DNA of 64,000 nucleotides from the NCBI GenBank assembly GCA_037442505.1, contig JBBIPZ010000011.1, positions 1 through 64,000 on the forward strand, read 5' to 3'. Under the pieces are notes generated by a model. The model was not told the DNA's origin. It was given only the letters and a program-made list of their open reading frames with translations, and searched no databases. Source of the stretch: JBBIPZ01 sp037442505 [NCBI: Deltaproteobacteria bacterium] (GTDB lineage: Bacteria; CALINM01). How positions within the stretch are numbered: position 1 is the stretch's first letter; the number at the start of each line of letters is the position of its first letter. Positions 1 through 7,211 of this stretch are shown piece by piece. The translations under genes and the position numbers were made by a program.

Positions 1-559
1 CATCAATGTCACCGAAGTATCTTGCATTCGCAGGGCAGACCTTAATGCAGGCTGGTGAGGTATCATAGTCACTGCCTGGCTTCTTACCCTCTTTAAGGGC
101 ATTCTCTATCCTGTGCCAGCAGAGTGTGCACTTTTCTGCGATGCCCGGTTTTTTTCTGTGAAGGGGATGCTGTGCCTCGGGCGGTAAGGTCTCGTAAGGG
201 ATCTTATCCTTCTCATAAAAGGTCTTTTCCTTGGCAATGAAGTGGATTACACCGTAAGGACATGCAGCGATGCAGTATTTCCTGCCCTTGCATTTGTCGT
301 AGTTAATAAGCACAACTCCATACTCGTTTTTGCTGATTGCTTTTTCAGGACATGCCTTCACGCAGGGAGGATTCTCACAGTGCATACAGTTCATGGGAGT
401 GAATATCCTTCTCACATTGGGATACTTACCCTGTTCATATTCAAGAACAAAGTTCCAGTAATTGCCCGACTGAACCATGTTCTCTGTCTTACAGGCAGCA
501 ACGCATGCCCTGCATCCAAAACAGCGCTTCATATCAATTACCATTCCGTATTTACTCAT
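1..559 (-). CDS. 4Fe-4S ferredoxin subunit of a molybdopterin oxidoreductase (3' end cut off)
   Basis: Translating from the ATG at 559 gives a DmsB/PsrB/NrfC-type electron-transfer subunit that runs off the left edge of the window. Four cysteine groups are visible: C13-C16-C19-C23, C58-C61-C66-C70, a third group C90-x2-R93-x2-C96-x3-C100, and C144-C147 with C171-C175. The family normally passes electrons between the Mo catalytic subunit and a membrane quinone subunit. The third group lacks its second cysteine (Arg93 instead), which suggests a [3Fe-4S] cluster there. The start has a strong AGGAGGTGA ribosome site and lies 10 bases after the catalytic-subunit stop, so the two are co-transcribed. 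No Tat signal is visible, so export would be by hitchhiking on the catalytic partner. Confidence 0.9.
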   Translation of the reverse strand, partial: MSKYGMVIDMKRCFGCRACVAACKTENMVQSGNYWNFVLEYEQGKYPNVRRIFTPMNCMHCENPPCVKACPEKAISKNEYGVVLINYDKCKGRKYCIAACPYGVIHFIAKEKTFYEKDKIPYETLPPEAQHPLHRKKPGIAEKCTLCWHRIENALKEGKKPGSDYDTSPACIKVCPANARYFGDID

Positions 560-569
560 CCTTCACCTC

Positions 570-3140
570 CTATGCCTTATAAACCTTTACTTTTGTATCA
601 TTAAAGCTGTTCATACCAGAGATCCTGTCAGGATGGAGTTCAAGCACCCAGTTGGGGTTTGCACCCTTCTTTGCATAAGCAGGCATACTGTTTGACCAGT
701 GCCCGTAGTGATAACTTATCGCCACTGTGTCAGGCCTTATTCCTTCTGTGAGCTTTGCCTTGATCTTTATCTTTCCTGCCCTTGATTCCACATAGACATA
801 ATCTCCATCCTTTATGCCTTTCTGCTTTGCAGTCTCAGTATTTATGGCTACAAAGTTCTCATCAGCATCATGAGCGATCTCCCTTAGCACAGGCACCATC
901 GCATTGTTGCTCTGATTGAAGTATATCCTCTTGTGAGTTATGAGATACAAGTCATAACCTTTTGCCTCCACATGAGGAGTCGGGAATGCATGCTCCTTTC
1001 TTGGAAGAGGTGAATAAACCACATCAAGATTGTCAGTCCTGATATTCTTAATTCCATGCTTGTTAACTATCTCTTTAACCTTCTCAGCAGTAAGCAGAAG
1101 GTTTTCTGCGTAGAAGTTCATCTTTGGTTTTCCCGCTCCCTTGAATTTAGCCTCAACACCCTTAAGATATATATCCTCTGTATGGAGTTTTTTTGCCTTT
1201 AATCCGTGCTTCATGAGATATTCAATGTCTGTGTGATTTGCCTTTGCAATCTCTGCAACAACCTCCTTAGAAGAATACTTCTTGCCAGGCGCAAGCTTGA
1301 TCTTCCACGCTGCGTTTATATTTTCAATATATTTATCCAGCATACCTAATCTCTCGGCAAGTGCCATGAGGATATCAAAGGCATCATATTTGAGATTATA
1401 GGCGTTCACAATAGGCTGTCTTATTGCCACATGCTTGGATTCAAGGTTCCACCTCGTGTCAGACCAGTGCCATGATTCAAGGTATGTCTTATCAGGAAGC
1501 ACAATGTCCGACATGTCTGCAAGTTCTGTGAGGATTGTATCAATAACCACGCTGTAGATCTTTCTGTAGCCTTCTATCTGTCTTTTTACATCGGATGTGC
1601 TGAATGGCCTGTTTGTACCATAAGACATCATGAATTCAGGCTCGTATTGCAATCCGTATGCCTTTGGATCAGCAAGTGTAAGGGCAACCTGCTGTGCTAC
1701 ATTGTGGGTTCCATGTGGGAAATAGACACTTTCCTGAAGATCTACCCTCTTTGGAGGATATTCGCACTTTGATGGCTCCATGTATTTTGGATTTTTATAA
1801 ACATCATGCAGATGCATGCCACCCACTGCGTCAAAGGCACCTACAAGCATGAGTACGATCTGTCTTGCCCTGTTATTCTGCACACCATATTCATGAGCAC
1901 TCATACCACGGAAGGTATGTATCGCTACAGGACGGTATCTCAGAACCTTACCCTCTTTTACAACAGTTGCGCCAATCTGGGCGTGTTCACCAAACTCCTT
2001 TGCTATCCTTTTAATCGTCCCAGCAGGCACACCCGTAACTTCCTCTGCATACTGAGGAGTTATATCTTTTATTGATTCTTTAAACACCTCAAAGGCTGTC
2101 TTACAGGGCTTGCCATTAACAGTATAACTGCCTGAAATGGCTGGTTCGACATCTCCTTCGTATGGTCTGGCTGAATTTGATTTTTTATCCCAGATTAAGG
2201 GCTTGCCGTCCTTTCTTACAAACTTTCCATCCTCGCCAACAAGCATGGGTGCATTGGTATAGGTAATGAGGAATTTTTCATCTACCTGATTATTCTTTAT
2301 CAGCTCATTTGCCATGGCAAGGAGGAATACCGCATCTGTGGCAGGCCTTATTGGAATCCATTCGTTTGCCTTTGCTGCTGTATTTGAAAGCCTCGGCTCA
2401 ACCACAACATATTTCATTCCCCTTTCAATATTCTCAATAATCTTTCTGTCAAGCCACCTTGCCCATTGCTCTGCCTCCATCGGATTTGCACCCATGTTTA
2501 TGAAGTAATTACAATTGTCCACATCAGGCAGGAATGCATGATTACCCCAGGTTATCTCATCAGAGACATGTCTTGCAGCCTCACAAACGGTTGTCCTGTG
2601 GACTACATTGGGGGTGCCAAAAGCCTTACAAAATGCCTTTGGGAAATGGTCGCGCATTAGATATTTGCCATGACCATGCTGCCATACAAACTTGCTCGGA
2701 TTTTCAGCCTTGATCTTTTTAAGCCTCTTAACAATCTCATCAAAGGCCTCTTCGTAACTGATCTCGACCCATTTTGGGTCCTCTCCGGGACCTTTTTTAG
2801 CATTCGTTCTCTTAAGGGGCCTCTTTACCCTGTAAGGATTATAGGTGTCAAAGAGACCTGAAACACCTTTCGGACAGAGATGACCTGCATTCTGAGGATT
2901 TTCAGGATTGCCGTAAATAGCCCTTATTACACCGTTAACCCTCCTCACCCTTATACCGCAGAAGTTTACGCACATCGTATCTGTGGACGGAATCAGGACA
3001 TCCTCCTTCGGTGCAAAGGGAATCTTGCTCATGGATTCCTTTGCCATTACATCCGAGAGATTAAAAAACGTTTCTCCCATTGCTGCAAGCGCAGCAACTG
3101 CAGCTGAATTTTTCAAAAACTGTCTCCGGCTTATTGCCAT
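570..3140 (-). CDS. Tat-exported molybdopterin-dependent oxidoreductase, catalytic subunit
   Basis: An 856-residue member of the DMSO reductase superfamily. The N-terminus SRRQFLKNSAAVAALAA is a twin-arginine signal, so the enzyme works outside the cytoplasmic membrane. The Fe-S segment reads D54-x2-C57-x3-C61-x27-C89, so the first cysteine of the usual C-x2-C-x3-C-xn-C motif is Asp. The segment TTVCEAARHVSDEITWG supplies Cys186 at the usual Mo-ligand position. The stretch KRPLKRTNAKKGPGEDP recalls the ArrA/PsrA/polysulfide-type branch, but the substrate cannot be told from sequence. A strong AGGAGGT ribosome site precedes the ATG. Base composition is richer in GC than the genes to the right. 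A membrane-anchor (NrfD/PsrC-like) subunit would be expected beyond the left edge. Confidence 0.9.
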   Translation of the reverse strand: MAISRRQFLKNSAAVAALAAMGETFFNLSDVMAKESMSKIPFAPKEDVLIPSTDTMCVNFCGIRVRRVNGVIRAIYGNPENPQNAGHLCPKGVSGLFDTYNPYRVKRPLKRTNAKKGPGEDPKWVEISYEEAFDEIVKRLKKIKAENPSKFVWQHGHGKYLMRDHFPKAFCKAFGTPNVVHRTTVCEAARHVSDEITWGNHAFLPDVDNCNYFINMGANPMEAEQWARWLDRKIIENIERGMKYVVVEPRLSNTAAKANEWIPIRPATDAVFLLAMANELIKNNQVDEKFLITYTNAPMLVGEDGKFVRKDGKPLIWDKKSNSARPYEGDVEPAISGSYTVNGKPCKTAFEVFKESIKDITPQYAEEVTGVPAGTIKRIAKEFGEHAQIGATVVKEGKVLRYRPVAIHTFRGMSAHEYGVQNNRARQIVLMLVGAFDAVGGMHLHDVYKNPKYMEPSKCEYPPKRVDLQESVYFPHGTHNVAQQVALTLADPKAYGLQYEPEFMMSYGTNRPFSTSDVKRQIEGYRKIYSVVIDTILTELADMSDIVLPDKTYLESWHWSDTRWNLESKHVAIRQPIVNAYNLKYDAFDILMALAERLGMLDKYIENINAAWKIKLAPGKKYSSKEVVAEIAKANHTDIEYLMKHGLKAKKLHTEDIYLKGVEAKFKGAGKPKMNFYAENLLLTAEKVKEIVNKHGIKNIRTDNLDVVYSPLPRKEHAFPTPHVEAKGYDLYLITHKRIYFNQSNNAMVPVLREIAHDADENFVAINTETAKQKGIKDGDYVYVESRAGKIKIKAKLTEGIRPDTVAISYHYGHWSNSMPAYAKKGANPNWVLELHPDRISGMNSFNDTKVKVYKA

Positions 3141-3284
3141 CTTAACACCTCCTTAAACTTAAAAATATCTTTCTACAACTGGCAGCTTAAGTTCAACATA
3201 ATACATAAGATTTTGACATAAAAAAATAAATCTCCTCTCACTTCCTATGCGCATACATTTACCCAATTAGAATTATTGTTTTAC

Positions 3285-3300
3285 AACAACTTTCATGCCA
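3285..3300 (-). promoter_or_regulatory. Candidate sigma-54 promoter of the Mo oxidoreductase operon
   Basis: On the minus strand the sequence TGGCAT-GAAAG-TTGTT matches the sigma-54 pattern TGGCAC-N5-TTGCW with two mismatches. The -24 GG is intact, while the -12 GC is GT. It lies about 145 bases before the oxidoreductase ATG at 3140, and a sigma-54 activator gene sits next door. Confidence 0.5.
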
Positions 3301-3342
3301 ACATATAAATCTATGATTTTAAAGCCTTCTACAACATGGCTA

Positions 3343-3360
3343 TGTTACAAAAAAGAAACA
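3343..3360. promoter_or_regulatory. Promoter-proximal operator candidate, TGTTAC-N6-GAAACA
   Basis: An inverted repeat with 6-base arms, an A-only 6-base centre and one arm mismatch. It sits 42 bases upstream of the sigma-54-like element. It has the same arm sequence and spacing as the site at 3433-3450, so the two look like a tandem binding site for one dimeric activator. Confidence 0.45.
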
Positions 3361-3432
3361 GTAAGTTGCAAGATAAAAATACAAAACTATGAAAATTCAA
3401 AAAAATTTTTATACATTCAGGATAGAGATATT

Positions 3433-3450
3433 TGTTACATTTAAGTAACA
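3433..3450. promoter_or_regulatory. Promoter-distal operator candidate, TGTTAC-N6-GTAACA
   Basis: A perfect 6-base inverted repeat with a 6-base spacer (TGTTACATTTAAGTAACA). It lies 132 bases upstream of the sigma-54-like -24 element, the usual distance for an enhancer-binding protein site. The centre is exactly 90 bases from the centre of the proximal copy. The NtrC-type protein at 4077-5411 is the obvious candidate to bind it. Confidence 0.5.
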
Positions 3451-3608
3451 TAAAGGGTTATTATCCTCTTATTTTTTTGCAACAGCTGAAAAATATTTCA
3501 GAATTTTCTCAAGACTTTCCTTCAACTTTATTAGTAATTAACGGCGTCTTATCTGAATGCCTTAAGGATTGAAAGTTTTTATATGTAAAAATCCATAAAA
3601 ATACTGTT

Positions 3609-3905
3609 TTAAAACACAATACACATCTTAATGTCAATCTTTGCGCTATCTTTCGCTGCTAAAAATGGAAGACTGATATTTTCTCCATCCTTTTTATCAT
3701 CTAATTTTACACCTACATCTTTTTTTATAATGTTGTGATGGTGCTTGTGCTGTACTATTTACTTATAAAAAAGTTGTGGCTTCTACCTTGTAAGATTCAC
3801 ACTCTAATATTAAATGCTTGATTTTTGACCACTGCTTCTACTGCTTAACATCTGTTAAGTAACAACTCATTTGTTCCACCTATTGCATTGCCCTTGCGGT
3901 ATTTG
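3609..3905 (-). pseudogene. Decayed ISAs1-family transposase remnant (C-terminal part)
   Basis: Read on the minus strand, broken frames give VEQMSCYLTDVKQ, a stop, then KQWSKIKHLILECESYKVE. A frame change then gives FFISK, followed by DVGVKLDDKKDGENISL and KDSAKIDIK before a stop. As remembered, ISAs1-family transposases run in the same order: hGRIE-RSYYLT, W-x-IK-I-x-VES, YYISSL, DV-F-EDD-x-R, APEN-SLLR and an IK-rich tail. At least three in-frame stops and a frameshift show it is dead. No terminal inverted repeats or N-terminal half were found. The assignment comes from recalled family consensus, not a search. Confidence 0.5.
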
Positions 3906-4076
3906 TGATATACGAATATCGGCAACTATTTATTTTAATCATGAAAGAATGGGATGGTACCTTAACCCATTTCTATGTTTTTATTTTATTATTTAAGCAG
4001 TTTGATTATATTTCACAAATCATCAAACAAGAAGAGATTTTTTTGAAAGTCCATCTCTAATATTTGCCAGTAAAAG

Positions 4077-5411
4077 CTATTCAATTCCATACTCTTTAAT
4101 TTTGTAATGAATAGAACGAGGGCTAATTTCAAGAAGCTTTGCAGCTTTTAGTCTATTACCATTTGTAAGAGTAAGAGCCTTTTTTATGTAATCTCGTTCT
4201 ACATCTTCAATAACCTTTTTTAGAGAGAGGATTGAAGAATCAACCTTTTCTGAATTGATATTTTCTCTTATAAACATATAATCTGGCAAATCATCAATAT
4301 CAATTAGATTATCATTGGAGAATATCAAGATGCGGTCAATTACATTTCTAAGCTCTCTAAAATTACCAAACCATGGATAATTTAGTAACACAGATAATGC
4401 GTCTTTTGATATCTCTTTCTTTACCTTATTTAATCTCAGGTTGACATAAGCAACTATGTCTTCCTTCCTTTCTCTCAAAGGTGGTATATGAATTGGAATG
4501 ACGTTAAGTCTGTAATAAAGATCATTTCTAAACCTGCCTTCATCTACAAGTGCTTTTAAATCTTTATTTGTAGCGGATATTATTCTAACATCTACCTTGA
4601 TTGTTTTAACATCACCAACAGGTCTAATCTCTCCATCTTCAAGAAATCTTAAAAGTTTACTCTGTAACGACTCACTCATCTCAGATATCTCATCCAGAAA
4701 ACACGTACCACCATCTGCATATTCGAAAAGTCCCCTTTTTGGTTTAGTTGCATCGGTGAAAGCACCCCTCGCATACCCAAAAACTTCGCTTTCTAATAGA
4801 TTTTCTGGAATCGCCGCACAGTTAATTGCTACAAAAGGTTTAGATGCACGATGACTTTTCTGATGCAGAAGATGTGCAATAACTTCTTTTCCCACACCAC
4901 TCTCTCCTGTTATAAGCACAGGTTGCCTGTATGGAGCCACCTTTTCGACAGCCGCTATAACATTCTTAATTGCTGAACTTTCGAAAATAGTATTATCCAT
5001 TAACATTTGATTTGACTGCCATTTAAGCAATGTATTTTCTTTAATAAGACGTTGTCTTTCTTCAGCCTTTTTGATGGCAATTATAACTTCGTCTGTTTTG
5101 AAAGGTTTAGATATATAGTCGTAAGCACCTCTACGTATGACTTCTACGGCAGTTTCAACAGAACCAAAAGACGTCATCATGATGATTGTCAAGGAAAGTT
5201 CAAGTTTTTTAACCTCGTCTAAAAATACGAAACCATCCATTTCCGGCATTTTAATATCACAAAGCAAAATATCAAAAAGCTCATTTTTAACCTTCTCCAG
5301 ACCAATAGCACCATTTTCAGCCATATCAACATCATAACCAGCTTTTTCAAGAACCTTTTTTAACATCTGTCTGATGCTTAATTCATCATCTATAACCAAT
5401 ATTTTAGCCAA
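4077..5411 (-). CDS. Sigma-54-dependent response regulator, NtrC/AtoC type
   Basis: A 444-residue activator with three parts. The receiver (1-120) has D8/D9, phospho-acceptor D52 and K102. The AAA+ domain has Walker A GESGVGKE at 169-176, the sigma-54 contact loop GAFTDA at 216-221 and Walker B GTCFLDEI near 235-242. A Fis-type helix-turn-helix lies at the C-terminus. The loop is GAFTDA rather than the common GAFTGA. Translation starts at a TTG with GGAGG five bases ahead, overlapping the kinase stop by 8 bases, so kinase and regulator are coupled. It lies just upstream of the Mo operon, whose promoter region has a sigma-54-like element and two paired operators, so control of that operon is the likely job. 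Confidence 0.93.
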   Translation of the reverse strand: MAKILVIDDELSIRQMLKKVLEKAGYDVDMAENGAIGLEKVKNELFDILLCDIKMPEMDGFVFLDEVKKLELSLTIIMMTSFGSVETAVEVIRRGAYDYISKPFKTDEVIIAIKKAEERQRLIKENTLLKWQSNQMLMDNTIFESSAIKNVIAAVEKVAPYRQPVLITGESGVGKEVIAHLLHQKSHRASKPFVAINCAAIPENLLESEVFGYARGAFTDATKPKRGLFEYADGGTCFLDEISEMSESLQSKLLRFLEDGEIRPVGDVKTIKVDVRIISATNKDLKALVDEGRFRNDLYYRLNVIPIHIPPLRERKEDIVAYVNLRLNKVKKEISKDALSVLLNYPWFGNFRELRNVIDRILIFSNDNLIDIDDLPDYMFIRENINSEKVDSSILSLKKVIEDVERDYIKKALTLTNGNRLKAAKLLEISPRSIHYKIKEYGIE

Positions 5412-6825
5412 TTTGCTCCTCCAGACCTTTTAAGAAAATTTTAAATATTGCCCCTTTATCGCTATTCTCAAATTGTATCTTCCCGCCATGCCTTTCAACA
5501 AGTGTAAGGACTACACTTAAACCAAGTCCTGTGCCTTTGCCAGGTGGTTTGGTTGTAAAAAAAGGTTCAAATATCTTGTCTTTGATCTCATCCGGAACTC
5601 CTCCACCTTCATCTGAAATCGTAATTATAAGCATATCGCCTTCTAATTTCGAAGAAATCGTGATACTTCCGCCTTCAGGAGTAACATCAATTGCGTTAAT
5701 AAGTAAATTGAGAAACACCTGCTTAAGTGCCTCGCCGTTAAAATTAACTGGCATACTTTCTTTAAAATCATTAATAAGTTTAATCTTTTTAAAGTCCTTC
5801 TGCGGTGTCAAAAGTCTAATTGTTTCATCAAGTATATCGCGTGGGTTGCAGATTTCCAAAATATCGTCTTTATGGTTTCTTGCAAAGTTAAGCAGGTCTC
5901 TAATAATACGATTTATTCTTTCAGTCTCATCAAGTATGAGCTTCAATATATTTTTGTCTTCTTCATCTTTAGCATTGTCAATCATAAAAGAAAGATACCC
6001 AATTATACTTGTTAGTGGATTGCCAATTTCATGCGCTAATCCTGCCGCCAAACGACCAACTGTAGCCATTTTTTCAGAAAAAACAATTTCTTCCTGCGCA
6101 GTTTTAAGAGCTTCGTTAGTTTTTGAAAGTTTTTCTATCGTATTTTTCAGATCATTTCTATAATTTTCTAAATAGTCGCTCATTTGATTAAAGTGAGAAT
6201 ACAATACATCCCATTCCTCTATATTAATGTATGAAAGTTTTTCACCAAAATTTCCACTTCCTACTTTTAAATGAGCATTTTTCAATAATTCAAATGGTGT
6301 GAAAAGCCTTTTTTTGTAGATAAAATAGGCAAAGGCTGTCAATGTTAATAGGCAAACTGCCCCAAAAGGCAAAAAAATCAAAATATCTTTTTTAATCATC
6401 TTTTTTTCTACATCAAAATCTCTTTTTATAACTAAAAACAGAGGTTTTCCTTTTATATATACAGTTTGATAAACTGTAATCGAGGGGAAAAACAAATTAT
6501 TACCGACTATAGTGTCAGCCACTCCCAGCTTAATTTTTTCTTTATCAATTAAATTAACGCCAGATATAAGCTCTTTCGTAACAGGATCATATAATCCATA
6601 CGAAACTCCAACAGGCAGAAATAATAGAATTTGCTCAATTTTATCAGGATTGTATTTTTCTGCATCGTAAAAGATTTTTTGCAAATATACGGTTTCTAAT
6701 TCAACCTGCCTCTTTATTGATATTTTAAATGTAGCAAAAGATGTGATAAATATGGCAAGAAACGATAACAAAAAAACACCAATTATTAGTTCTGTTTTTA
6801 TATTGCCAGTATAATTTTTTGCCAT
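5404..6825 (-). CDS. Membrane sensor histidine kinase, partner of the downstream sigma-54 regulator
   Basis: A 473-residue kinase. The first membrane helix is about 12-32, followed by an extracytoplasmic segment of roughly 110 residues and a second helix at about 147-170. A HAMP-like linker, a coiled stretch and the HisKA motif GRLAAGLAHEIGNPLTS with H265 follow. The HATPase domain has NLLINAID (N box), DEGGGVPD (G1) and GKGTGLGLS (G2). It phosphorylates the regulator encoded immediately downstream, with which it overlaps by 8 bases. The input ligand is unknown; the periplasmic part shows no motif I recognise. It starts divergently from clpS, with 73 bases between the two starts. Confidence 0.93.
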   Translation of the reverse strand: MAKNYTGNIKTELIIGVFLLSFLAIFITSFATFKISIKRQVELETVYLQKIFYDAEKYNPDKIEQILLFLPVGVSYGLYDPVTKELISGVNLIDKEKIKLGVADTIVGNNLFFPSITVYQTVYIKGKPLFLVIKRDFDVEKKMIKKDILIFLPFGAVCLLTLTAFAYFIYKKRLFTPFELLKNAHLKVGSGNFGEKLSYINIEEWDVLYSHFNQMSDYLENYRNDLKNTIEKLSKTNEALKTAQEEIVFSEKMATVGRLAAGLAHEIGNPLTSIIGYLSFMIDNAKDEEDKNILKLILDETERINRIIRDLLNFARNHKDDILEICNPRDILDETIRLLTPQKDFKKIKLINDFKESMPVNFNGEALKQVFLNLLINAIDVTPEGGSITISSKLEGDMLIITISDEGGGVPDEIKDKIFEPFFTTKPPGKGTGLGLSVVLTLVERHGGKIQFENSDKGAIFKIFLKGLEEQIG

Positions 6826-6883
6826 AAAATAATCCTAAAAATCTTAGGTTTATCAAATATTTTATACTAAAAAAGCAGAAAAA

Positions 6884-6898
6884 TGATATAATATAATT
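6884..6898 (+). promoter_or_regulatory. Extended -10 promoter of clpS placing the transcript start at the ATG
   Basis: TGATATAAT at 6884-6892 is a perfect extended -10 (TGn-TATAAT). A start 7 bases downstream falls on the A of the clpS ATG at 6899. No Shine-Dalgarno sequence is present, so a leaderless mRNA is implied. A second overlapping TATAAT lies at 6892-6897. No good -35 hexamer is visible. Confidence 0.55.
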
Positions 6899-7204
6899 AT
6901 GGATTTTTATGAATTAGTAGAAAAAAGCCAAAAAGAATCTGTTAAAACAAAAAAGCCTGATCTTTATAACGTTTTTCTTCTAAATGATGATTATACTACT
7001 ATGGATTTTGTAGTGGACATACTTATGTCTATTTTTCATAAAAATCAGATGGAAGCCACCAAAATAATGCTTCATGTTCATAATAACGGAAAGGGTTTAG
7101 CAGGAACATATATTAAAGATATTGCTGAAAGTAAGGTTAAAACTGTCCACAAACTCGCAAGAAAAAATGGTTTTCCATTAAGATGCAGTATCGAAAAAGA
7201 GTAA
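6899..7204 (+). CDS. clpS: ATP-dependent Clp protease adaptor ClpS
   Basis: A 101-residue adaptor that recognises N-terminal Leu, Phe, Tyr and Trp degrons and hands substrates to ClpAP. The core matches the family: VFLLNDDYTTMDFVVDIL holds the binding-pocket residues N29-D30, and MLHVHNNGKGLAG holds the pocket histidine H61. The length is normal. It starts the clpS-clpA-aat cluster, with clpA beginning 7 bases after its stop. The ATG has no ribosome site and sits where the predicted transcript begins. Confidence 0.96.
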   Translation: MDFYELVEKSQKESVKTKKPDLYNVFLLNDDYTTMDFVVDILMSIFHKNQMEATKIMLHVHNNGKGLAGTYIKDIAESKVKTVHKLARKNGFPLRCSIEKE

Positions 7205-7211
7205 CAAAATT

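Larger units (their letters stand above)
3141..4076. other. 936-base gene-free gap between the Mo operon and its likely regulator
   Basis: No intact gene is visible. The right half (about 3609-3905) carries minus-strand remnants that read like the C-terminal part of an ISAs1-family transposase. The left half holds a sigma-54-like promoter and two similar inverted repeats facing the Mo operon. A 16-base palindrome CTTAACATCTGTTAAG at 3844-3859 lies inside the transposase remnant. The gap is strongly AT-rich. Nothing else is recognisable. Confidence 0.7.

Noticed and set aside
3844-3859. Perfect palindrome CTTAACATCTGTTAAG as a regulatory operator
   Set aside because: It lies inside the transposase remnant, more than 500 bases upstream of the promoter candidate, and has no second copy in the gap.
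3949-3972. Inverted repeat AATGGG / CCCATT as the terminator of the regulator gene
   Set aside because: The loop is long and the T-rich side faces the plus strand, while the regulator is on the minus strand.
3880-4059. A plus-strand open frame with MKEWDGTLTHFYVFILLFKQ near the end of the gap
   Set aside because: It is short, has no ribosome site or recognisable domain, and lies in the same AT-rich segment as the decayed minus-strand transposase. It is more likely chance.
5531-6163. A 210-codon plus-strand open frame inside the sensor kinase gene
   Set aside because: It is Ser/Ile/Leu-rich antisense shadow of the kinase, with no ribosome site or family match.
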